This document shows positions 1 to 5,221 of a DNA stretch of 5,221 bases, piece after piece. The notes beneath the pieces were generated by a model. The model did not search any database, had not been told where the DNA came from, and was given only the letters and a program-made list of their open reading frames with translations. The stretch is taken from contig JAHWKC010000185.1 of the NCBI GenBank assembly GCA_019348095.1, positions 1-5,221 of the forward strand. The letters run 5' to 3'. Each line of letters begins with the position of its first letter. Position 1 is the stretch's first letter. Source of the DNA: Pseudomonadota bacterium. Its GTDB lineage: Bacteria; Pseudomonadota; Gammaproteobacteria; Xanthomonadales; Xanthomonadaceae. Position numbers and translations under genes: made by a program.

Positions 1-127
1 AAACCGGCTCAGCCGTTCGTCAGGTATCGGCGGAAAGACCGCTTTCCCGCCTCCCCTCGGCTGGCTAAGAGCGCCTCCTTGGAGCTTGGGAACAGGCACT
101 GAGCGGGCACCAGGGTGGAGACGATTT
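1..127. other. Upstream region without a recognisable gene; contains a small hairpin
   Basis: I recognise no gene here. A hairpin is visible: GGCGGAAAG (29-37), loop ACCG (38-41), CTTTCCCGCC (42-51), with one bulged C. It has no T-run, so it is not a canonical rho-independent terminator. Two + strand frames are open from the window edge and stop at 66-68 (TAA) and 100-102 (TGA). Either could be the tail of an upstream gene, but neither short peptide is recognisable. No convincing -35/-10 pair is seen before the dehydrogenase start at 128. Confidence 0.5.
114..120 (+). promoter_or_regulatory. Ribosome-binding site supporting a TTG start at 128
   Basis: GGTGGAG at 114-120 lies 7 nt before the TTG at 128-130, an ideal Shine-Dalgarno spacing. 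The later in-frame ATG at 149, where family alignments usually begin (MRAAVL...), has no purine-rich element at the right distance. The upstream in-frame ATG at 86 also lacks one. This favours TTG 128, although ATG 149 remains possible on family length grounds. Confidence 0.45.
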
Positions 128-451
128 TTGGCAAATGAGCAGCTTTCGATGCGGGCGGCTGTGCTGTCCGGGCCGGGCGAGCTCCGTGTCGCGGAGGTGG
201 AGTTGCCGGAGCCGGGGGCGGGACAAGTGCGTGTGCGGCTCGAAGGCTGCGGCGTGTGCGCGTCCAACCTCACGCCGTGGGCCGGCGCGGAGTGGATGCA
301 GTATCCGCTGGAGCCCGGCGCCATGGGGCACGAAGGGTGGGGGGTGGTGGACGCGCTGGGTGAGGGCGTCACCGGGGTGCAGGTGGGCGACCGGGTGGCG
401 GCGCTCTCGTACAAGTCGTACGCGGAGTACGACGTGGCCGCGGCGGACGCC
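128..451 (+). pseudogene. Zinc-type alcohol dehydrogenase, N-terminal fragment (joined to SlyD)
   Basis: This encodes about 108 residues of the GroES-like N-terminal domain of a medium-chain, zinc-dependent dehydrogenase. Numbered from TTG 128, the sequence shows the opening strand MRAAVLSGPGELRVAEV (8-24), a zinc-ligand region GCGVCASNL with Cys44, GHEGWG with His68 and Glu69, and VGDRVAALSY (86-95) typical of the fold. Family members are normally about 310-380 residues. The remainder of the catalytic domain and the whole NAD(P)-binding Rossmann domain are absent, because the frame passes into SlyD sequence at about 446-451. The fragment cannot be an active dehydrogenase. Substrate is unknown. 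The organism of origin may differ from the central block or be another locus of the same genome; the sequence does not decide this. TTG 128 is chosen for its Shine-Dalgarno; ATG 149 is the alternative. Confidence 0.75.
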
Positions 452-459
452 TATGGCGT
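440..459 (+). other. Chimeric junction: alcohol dehydrogenase to SlyD
   Basis: The protein changes family within a few codons. Residues up to DVAAADA (431-451) still fit the dehydrogenase, while DAYG (446-457) is already the conserved SlyD motif preceding LxQRVPKKHF. The shared bases GACGCC allow either origin, so the joint cannot be placed better than about 10 nt. A perfect 5-bp stem with a 3-nt loop, ACGCC-TAT-GGCGT (447-459), sits on the joint. A short complementarity at the joint is a common setting for template switching, but short stems are frequent in DNA this GC-rich. Confidence 0.75.
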
Positions 460-730
460 GCGCCAGGACGGGCTGACCCAGCGCGTGCCGAAGAAGCACT
501 TCAAGGACGTGCGCCTGCACCCGGGCATGCAGGCGGTGCTGCCGACCAACTTCGGGCCACGTGCGGTGACCATCCTGAAGGTCGGCATGAGCGTGGTCGA
601 TGTCGACCTCAACCACCCGATGGCCGGCAAGGACCTGAGCTTCGCTATCGAACTGGTGGAGGTGCGCGAGGCCAGCGCCGAGGAGATCGAGCACGGTCAC
701 GTGCACGGCGAGGGCGGCCACCAGCACTAG
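446..730 (+). CDS. slyD: FKBP-type peptidyl-prolyl isomerase SlyD, C-terminal part (5'-truncated)
   Basis: SlyD is a cytoplasmic prolyl isomerase and chaperone with a metal-binding tail, involved in nickel delivery in enterobacteria. The retained part starts at DAYG and continues with GLTQRVPKKHF, the insert-in-flap chaperone region, then the final FKBP strands (VDVDLNHPMAGKDLSFAIEL, about 610-655). It ends with EEIEHGHVHGEGGHQH, a histidine-rich metal-binding tail shorter than that of E. coli SlyD. Roughly the first 70 residues, which hold the first half of the FKBP domain and the native start, are missing and replaced by dehydrogenase sequence. The stop is TAG 728-730, followed 10 nt later by an inverted repeat that could terminate transcription. 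The family call is firm. A true dehydrogenase-SlyD fusion is very unlikely, because both domains are incomplete at the join. Confidence 0.9.
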   Translation, partial: DAYGVRQDGLTQRVPKKHFKDVRLHPGMQAVLPTNFGPRAVTILKVGMSVVDVDLNHPMAGKDLSFAIELVEVREASAEEIEHGHVHGEGGHQH

Positions 731-738
731 GGCGCTTG

Positions 739-776
739 CCCCCTCTCCCCCCTGCGGGAGAGGGTTGGGGTGAGGG
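739..776. repeat. CCCTCTCCC/GGGAGAGGG intergenic repeat, possible slyD terminator
   Basis: A perfect 9-bp inverted repeat is present, CCCTCTCCC (741-749) and GGGAGAGGG (756-764) with a 6-nt loop, followed by TTGGGGTGAGGG (765-776). I recognise this as a dispersed intergenic repeat common in xanthomonads and other high-GC proteobacteria. Its antisense translations (PHPNPLPQGGEG, SPQPSPAGGRG) are familiar as spurious ORFs. Lying 10 nt after the slyD stop, it could act as a transcript-end hairpin, but it lacks a T-run. Confidence 0.8.
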
Positions 777-853
777 CACGCGAATTCCGGTCGCGGCGTC
801 GAGCGCGTGCTGTTGCGGTGCTGCAATACCCGGCATGATGGCGGCTTCGAGAC

Positions 854-860
854 GGGGAGG
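854..860 (+). promoter_or_regulatory. Shine-Dalgarno fixing the DUF418 start at 870
   Basis: GGGGAGG at 854-860 lies 9 nt upstream of ATG 870, a strong ribosome-binding site. It argues against the in-frame ATG at 807, which would add 21 residues (MLLRCCNTRHDGG...) that look like translated intergenic DNA and are not part of the family. Confidence 0.8.
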
Positions 861-869
861 TCCGAAGCA

Positions 870-2135
<1,266 letters not shown>

Positions 2136-2171
2136 CCGCGCAATCTCGCAGGGCGGGCAGGCTTTCGGTGC

Positions 2172-2196
2172 CCAGCGCCACCTGCGGTGGGGCTGG
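2172..2196 (+). terminator. Possible transcript-end hairpin after the DUF418 gene
   Basis: CCAGC (2172-2176) and CCACC (2178-2182) pair with GGTGG (2186-2190) and GCTGG (2192-2196) around a TGC loop, with one internal G-G mismatch. The hairpin starts 36 nt after the DUF418 stop and has no T-run. It might be a stability or termination hairpin, or simply structure expected in GC-rich DNA. Confidence 0.3.
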
Positions 2197-2244
2197 TGGA
2201 CACATGAAGCATGCCCATCTGCGGGGAATGGTCGAGCTTGCTCT

Positions 2245-2256
2245 TACACTGCTCAG
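2245..2256 (+). promoter_or_regulatory. Possible -10 element for a leaderless dehydrogenase transcript
   Basis: No Shine-Dalgarno precedes ATG 2257, and no other in-frame start codon lies shortly upstream. TACACT (2245-2250) matches four of six positions of a sigma-70 -10 box and ends 6 nt before the A of the ATG. That is the spacing expected if transcription begins at the start codon. The corresponding -35 region (near 2222-2227) shows no match, so the call is tentative. Confidence 0.25.
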
Positions 2257-3510
2257 ATGGAAAAAGTGGACGATGTGGTCGTGGTCGGTGCCGGCGTTAT
2301 TGGCCTGGCCTCGGCGCTGGCGTTGCTGGAGGCCGGTCGCGGCGTGCAGGTGATCGATGCCGGCCGCATCGGCGGCGGCAGTTCGCACGGAAACTGCGGC
2401 ACGATCACTCCTAGCCATGCCCCACCGCTGGCGGCACCCGGCATGGTCGGCCGCGCGCTGCGCTGGATGCTGACGCCGGATGCACCGCTGTACGTCCAGC
2501 CGCGGCTCGATCCGGCGCTGTGGCGTTGGCTGCTGCGCTTTGCCGCGCGCTGCAACACCCGTGACTGGCGGACCAGCGCGGTGGCCAAGTCGGCGCTGCT
2601 CAACGATTCGCGCGTCCGGCTGGGCGACTGGGTCGGGCGCCACGGGCTTGACTGCGAGTTCGAGGAAGCCGGGTTGGACTATGTGTTCCGCGACGCCCGC
2701 GCCTTCGCCCATGGACGTGAGGAAATCGCGATCCTGCGCGAGTTCGGGGTCGCGGTCGAGGCGGTCGACGGGGCGGCATACCAGGCACAGGAGCCGGCAC
2801 TGAAGCCCGGAGTGGCGGGCGCGATCCGCTTCGATGGCGACGCCGCGCTGCGCCCGGATCGATACGTCGCCGAACTCGCCCGCGCGGTCCGGGCACAGGG
2901 CGGCACCATCGTTGAGCAGTGCGCGCTGCAGGACCTGGCCGCCGACCGGCACGGTGTCCGTCTGCGCACCTCGCGCGGCACACTGCATGCGCGTGATGCG
3001 GTGATCGCCGCAGGCGCATGGTCGCCGCGCATGGCCGGGGCCATCGGCGTGCCGGCGCTCAGGCACGCGCTGCAGCCCGGCAAGGGGTACTCGATCACCT
3101 TCGATCGGCCAGCGCTGGTGCCGAAACGGCCGCTGGTGCTGCGCGAGCGCACCGTATGCGTGACCGCATGGGCCAGTGGGTTCCGGCTTGGCAGCACGAT
3201 GGAGTTTTCCGGCTTCGATGAGTCGCTCAACGCGCGCCGGCTTGCCGCGCTCGAGCGCAGCGCCGCCGAATACCTGCACCAGCCGGTCGGCCCGGAGCGG
3301 CGCGAGCAGTGGTTTGGCTGGCGACCGATGAGTTGCGACGACATCCCGGTGATCGGCCGGGTGCCGCACCAGCCGCACCTGTGGCTGGCGACCGGTCACG
3401 GCATGATGGGCGTGAGCATGAGCACCGGCACCGGCCAGCTGGTGGCGGACCTGGTGACGGGACGCGAGCCGGCGATCGATCCGGCGCCGTATCGGGTGGA
3501 GCGGTTTTAA
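2257..3510 (+). CDS. FAD-dependent D-amino-acid dehydrogenase-like oxidoreductase (DAO family)
   Basis: This is a 417-residue flavoprotein of the D-amino-acid dehydrogenase (DadA)/D-hydroxyproline dehydrogenase group, which oxidatively deaminates amino acids and passes electrons to an acceptor. Residues 7-34 form the FAD Rossmann unit VVVVGAGVIGLASALALLEAG...VQVID, with Asp34 at the usual acidic ribose-binding position. SSHGNCGTITPSH (about 41-53) is the family's second FAD-contact segment. IAAGAWSPRMA is the mid-protein flavin motif. GWRPMSCDDIPVIGRVP and LATGHGMMGVSMSTGTGQLVADL near the C-terminus are the closing FAD/substrate signature. The length matches DadA-like proteins and nothing is broken. 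Neighbours do not name a substrate: there is no racemase, Lrp regulator or hydroxyproline epimerase in view. D-proline, D-hydroxyproline or a broad D-amino-acid range are candidates. ATG 2257 is the only sensible start, despite lacking a Shine-Dalgarno. Confidence 0.88.
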   Translation: MEKVDDVVVVGAGVIGLASALALLEAGRGVQVIDAGRIGGGSSHGNCGTITPSHAPPLAAPGMVGRALRWMLTPDAPLYVQPRLDPALWRWLLRFAARCNTRDWRTSAVAKSALLNDSRVRLGDWVGRHGLDCEFEEAGLDYVFRDARAFAHGREEIAILREFGVAVEAVDGAAYQAQEPALKPGVAGAIRFDGDAALRPDRYVAELARAVRAQGGTIVEQCALQDLAADRHGVRLRTSRGTLHARDAVIAAGAWSPRMAGAIGVPALRHALQPGKGYSITFDRPALVPKRPLVLRERTVCVTAWASGFRLGSTMEFSGFDESLNARRLAALERSAAEYLHQPVGPERREQWFGWRPMSCDDIPVIGRVPHQPHLWLATGHGMMGVSMSTGTGQLVADLVTGREPAIDPAPYRVERF

Positions 3511-3517
3511 GGTGAAG

Positions 3518-3680
3518 CGGTTTTCTGTTTTCTGTTTTCGGACGAAAACCTCCCGCCAGCTCCTCATTGACATCGGGATGGCTGGAGCGGTGTCAAGATG
3601 GGCTCGTATGCCGCGATGCTGTTGAATCCGGCCCGCGTTCCGCATCCAACTGAACACCGAAAACTGAAAACGGGAAACCG
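3518..3680. repeat. AT-rich imperfect inverted-repeat element between the dehydrogenase and glutathione reductase
   Basis: Two 24-nt arms, 3518-3541 and 3657-3680, are inverted copies matching at 21 of 24 positions, separated by 115 nt. The left arm is built from a 7-nt unit, TTTTCTG, twice in tandem plus a variant TTTTCGG. The right arm is its antisense form (GAAAACTGAAAAC...). The arms are strikingly T/A-rich compared with the surrounding high-GC DNA. The left side also forms a small hairpin, GTTTTC-GGAC-GAAAAC (3534-3549). The element starts 7 nt after the dehydrogenase stop and its right arm ends 3 nt before the TTG start of the reductase. It is probably a dispersed intergenic repeat. I recall similar translated shadows (KTENR-like peptides) in Xanthomonadaceae, but could not verify this. 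No ORF inside is supported. Confidence 0.7.
3567..3596. promoter_or_regulatory. TTGACA-N18-TGTCAA inverted pair inside the repeat element
   Basis: TTGACA (3567-3572) is a perfect -35 consensus on the + strand, and TGTCAA (3591-3596) is its exact inverted copy, giving -35-like boxes on both strands. The best downstream hexamers on the + strand are poor -10 matches (CAAGAT 3594-3599 at wrong spacing). It could be a promoter for the reductase, a regulator site, or chance. Confidence 0.25.
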
Positions 3681-3683
3681 ATT

Positions 3684-4613
3684 TTGAAGGACGACTTCGA
3701 CCTCATCGTGATCGGCGGCGGCTCCGGCGGGCTGGCCGGTGCGTTCCGCGCGGCGGAGCACGGCGCACGCGTGGCGTTGCTGGAGCCGGCGGCGCTCGGC
3801 GGCACCTGCGTCAATGCCGGCTGCGTGCCGAAAAAGGCGATGTGGCTGGCGGCGGAGGTCGCGCGCAAGCTGACCATGGCCGGCTCGCTGGGCTTCTCCA
3901 CCGAGCACTGCGCGCTGGACTGGCTGACCTTCATCGCGCATCGCCAGCGCTACATCAGCAGCATCCACGACAGTTACCGCAGGCGCCTGGACGCAGCCGG
4001 CATCGCGCTGCTGCCGGTGCGTGCGAAGTTGCTGGATCCGTGCACGGTCGCATGCGAGGACGGCACGCGGTTGAGCGCAGCGCGCATCCTGATCGCCACC
4101 GGCGGCCATCCGGTCAAGCCGGACATTCCCGGCGCCGAGCTGGGCGGCGTGTCGGATGACTTCTTCCAGTGGACCGCGCCGCCGCGTCGGCTGGCGCTGG
4201 TCGGCGGCGGCTATGTCGCAGTCGAGCTGGCCGGCGTGCTGCAGGCGCTCGGCAGCCGGGTGGAGCTGTTCGCGCGCGGGCCGCGGCTGATGGAGAGCTT
4301 CGATCACGAGCTCAGCGAGCAATTGGCCGAGGATTACCGCCAGGCCGGCGTGCACCTGCACTTTGGCCGCGCGATCGCGGCGGTCGAGCCGGACGACGGC
4401 GGCGTGTGCGTGCGCGACGCGCAGGGTGAGACCAGCGGGCGTTTCGATGCGCTGCTGTTCGCCACCGGTCGCCGCGCCAACACCGCGGGCCTGGGGCTGG
4501 AGGCGGCCGGGGTGGCGACCGACCGGCACGGCCGTATCCAGATCAATGATGGCCACGCGACCAACGTCGAGGGCGTCTTCGCAGTCGGCGATGTCGGCAC
4601 CGACCTGCCGCTG
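3684..4613 (+). CDS. gor: Glutathione reductase, 3'-truncated (FAD and NADPH domains only)
   Basis: This is a class I pyridine nucleotide-disulfide oxidoreductase that reduces glutathione disulfide with NADPH in the cytoplasm. About 310 of the usual ~450 residues are present. DLIVIGGGSGGLAGAFRAAEHG (6-27) binds FAD. GGTCVNAGCVPKKAMW (39-54) contains redox-active Cys42 and Cys47 in the glutathione reductase arrangement. GGGYVAVE (174-181) is the NADPH Rossmann turn, followed by LFARGPRLMESFD (195-207). Arg198 matches an NADPH-phosphate-binding Arg of E. coli Gor, while the second Arg position is Glu204, with an Arg at 201 instead. GVFAVGDVG (about 297-305, Asp303) is the second FAD motif. After DLPL (4602-4613) the expected TPVAV helix and the whole dimerisation domain, with the catalytic His-Pro, are missing. 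TTG 3684 is the only start between an upstream in-frame stop (3651) and the Rossmann motif. It has only a weak GGGA upstream. The truncation is most likely artefactual. Confidence 0.88.
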
Positions 4614-4634
4614 AGCGAGGTCGAGCAGCGGAAG
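4605..4634 (+). other. Chimeric junction: glutathione reductase to antisense metalloprotease
   Basis: Reductase homology ends at DLPL (to 4613), and from about 4614 the informative reading is on the opposite strand. An inverted repeat brackets the joint: CCGCTG (4608-4613) and CAGCGG (4626-4631), extended by two further pairs after one mismatch (CT 4605-4606 with AG 4633-4634), 12 nt apart. Such hairpin-capable sequence at an inverted joint fits strand-switching during amplification, although a genomic rearrangement cannot be excluded from sequence alone. Confidence 0.7.
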
Positions 4635-4922
4635 CACCGCCGAATGCTGCCGCCCTGCCGGATAGCGGGCGATGATCTGGCCGGCTGTCTTGCGGTTCTC
4701 GTCGGTCCAGTCGAAGCCGCCCCAGCGCTCGCGCTGACCGGGATCGTCGAGGATGGTGTCGGTGCCCATGACGGTGTGCTGGTCGGCGTCGTCGTGGCTC
4801 AGGCCGAGGGCGTGCCCGAGCTCGTGGGTGACGACCTCGAGGACGTCGACGCTGCCGGTCAGCGCGGTCAACCCGACCAGCCCGGCCGGCAGGTACCAGC
4901 CGTAGCCGGCGGCGTCCCGGTC
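4614..4922 (-). pseudogene. M10-like (metzincin) zinc metalloprotease fragment
   Basis: On the - strand this encodes about 103 residues of a metzincin-type protease domain: DRDAAGYGWYLP (near 4887-4922), VDVLEVVTHELGHALGLSH, then a short loop to TVMG. HELGHALGLSH (4794-4826) is a perfect HExxHxxGxxH zinc site with three His ligands and the catalytic Glu. The Met of TVMG (codon 4767-4769) fits the Met-turn. The preceding DAAGYGW segment is characteristic of matrixin/serralysin-like domains found in large secreted or cell-surface bacterial proteins. Neither the N-terminus, secretion signal nor any flanking domain is present. Both ends are lost in the joins at about 4614 and 4915. The antisense codons coincide exactly with the codons of the open + strand frame, which on the + strand yields a low-complexity V/G/A/D-rich peptide with no family resemblance. 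Organism of origin unknown; a high-GC bacterium. Confidence 0.75.
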
Positions 4923-4930
4923 GAGATCGT
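4902..4930. other. Chimeric junction: antisense metalloprotease to helicase fragment
   Basis: The bases around 4905-4925 can be read as protease on the - strand (DLDRDAAGYG, 4902-4931) or helicase on the + strand (GVPVEIVGLSG, from 4908-4911). Both readings are family-like, so the switch lies within about 20 nt here and cannot be fixed more closely. The strand of the recognisable protein inverts at this point. No transposon end, att site or tRNA is visible. Confidence 0.65.
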
Positions 4931-5221
4931 CGGCCTCTCGGGGCTGATCCGGCTGCCGGAGGTGGCCGAGGTCGTGGCGACCCTCAACCTCCTGCACGAC
5001 GTCACGGCCAACGCCGCGATGCTCACGCTGCTCACGGGTCCGCGGTGGGCCATCGGCCCGCGCGACCTGCGCCTGCTGGCGCTGCGGGCCGCCGAGATCG
5101 CCGGGGTCCGCGGCCGCACCGAGGCGGCCTCGGTCGCCGACCAGCTGCTGCAGATCGCCGACGGCATCGACTCCTCCGAGCTGCCGGCGCTCAGCGACGC
5201 CGTCGAGGCGCCCGGCGAGGC
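4911..5221 (+). pseudogene. Internal fragment of an actinobacterial UvrD/AdnAB-like ATP-dependent DNA helicase
   Basis: About 103 residues, open to the window edge, read GVPVEIVGLSGLIRLPEVAE, then VVATLNLLHDVTANAAML, then TLLTGPRWAIGPRDLRLLAL and RAAEIAGVRGRTEAAS. This resembles the segment of superfamily 1 helicases between motifs IV and V in actinobacterial UvrD-like and AdnA/AdnB (Rv3201c/Rv3202c-type) proteins, where VPVEVVGLGGLLxxPEVxDVVATL and LLTGxRWxIGPRDL are strongly conserved. No Walker A, Walker B or nuclease motif is present, because the native N-terminal part is missing and the C-terminal part lies beyond the window. A Nocardioides-like source is suggested by memory of the family only. 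The + strand frame is continuous with the reductase frame begun at 3684, so the open frame is 512 codons long. This is a consequence of high GC, not evidence of a fusion protein. Confidence 0.75.

Noticed and set aside
29..102. Riboswitch or tRNA in the first 130 bases
   Set aside because: The hairpin and the CACTG-like bases do not assemble into a cobalamin riboswitch order, and no tRNA cloverleaf or T-loop could be built on either strand.
128..730. A novel redox-regulated chaperone fusion (dehydrogenase plus SlyD)
   Set aside because: Neither domain is complete, and the joint lies in shared microhomology inside both folds; this is expected of a chimera, not of a selected fusion.
3518..3549. 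CRISPR-like or tandem-repeat array from the TTTTCTG units
   Set aside because: There are only two exact units and one variant of 7 nt without spacers; this is an arm of an inverted repeat, not an array.
3564..4997. 477-codon minus-strand ORF read as one metalloprotease
   Set aside because: Only the part at about 4614-4922 resembles a protease. The rest is antisense to glutathione reductase or helicase, so the ORF as a whole is not a gene.

Overview
The window is a high-GC mosaic. A central block of about 4.2 kb (roughly 446-4613) reads as ordinary chromosome of a gammaproteobacterium of the Xanthomonadaceae (Lysobacter/Luteimonas-like). That placement is inferred from the protein flavour of the DUF418, amino-acid dehydrogenase and glutathione reductase genes, and from two intergenic repeat types I associate with that group from memory; no search was possible. 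All genes in the block lie on the + strand.

Layout: (1) 1-127 holds no recognisable gene, only a small hairpin and a ribosome-binding site. (2) 128 to about 450 is the N-terminal third of a zinc-type alcohol dehydrogenase. It runs in frame, inside one codon neighbourhood, into (3) the C-terminal half of the prolyl isomerase SlyD, ending at 730. (4) 731-869 carries a CCCTCTCCC/GGGAGAGGG intergenic repeat and a clear Shine-Dalgarno. (5) 870-2135 is an intact DUF418/YeiB-type membrane protein. (6) 2257-3510 is an intact FAD-dependent D-amino-acid dehydrogenase-like enzyme with no Shine-Dalgarno and a possible leaderless promoter. (7) 3518-3680 is an AT-rich imperfect inverted-repeat element. (8) 3684 to about 4613 is a glutathione reductase (TTG start) cut off before its dimerisation domain. 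(9) About 4614-4922 is an antisense fragment of an M10-like zinc metalloprotease (HELGHALGLSH). (10) About 4911-5221 is an internal piece of an actinobacterial UvrD/AdnAB-like helicase, running off the window.

Three abrupt changes of protein family fall at about 446, 4614 and 4915, each inside a conserved domain and none with a mobile element. Two of them lie at short inverted repeats. The frame from 3684 stays open to the end of the window across two of the joins, so gene callers would report a plausible-looking but meaningless fusion protein. The simplest reading is a chimeric contig (amplification, library or assembly artefact, possibly mixing a Xanthomonadaceae genome with an actinobacterium) rather than a new multidomain system.

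The three core genes (DUF418 protein, amino-acid dehydrogenase, glutathione reductase) are separated by gaps of 121-173 bases, each with its own signals or repeats. They look like individually transcribed housekeeping or accessory metabolism genes rather than a tight operon. I found no defence system, CRISPR array, tRNA, rRNA or insertion sequence.
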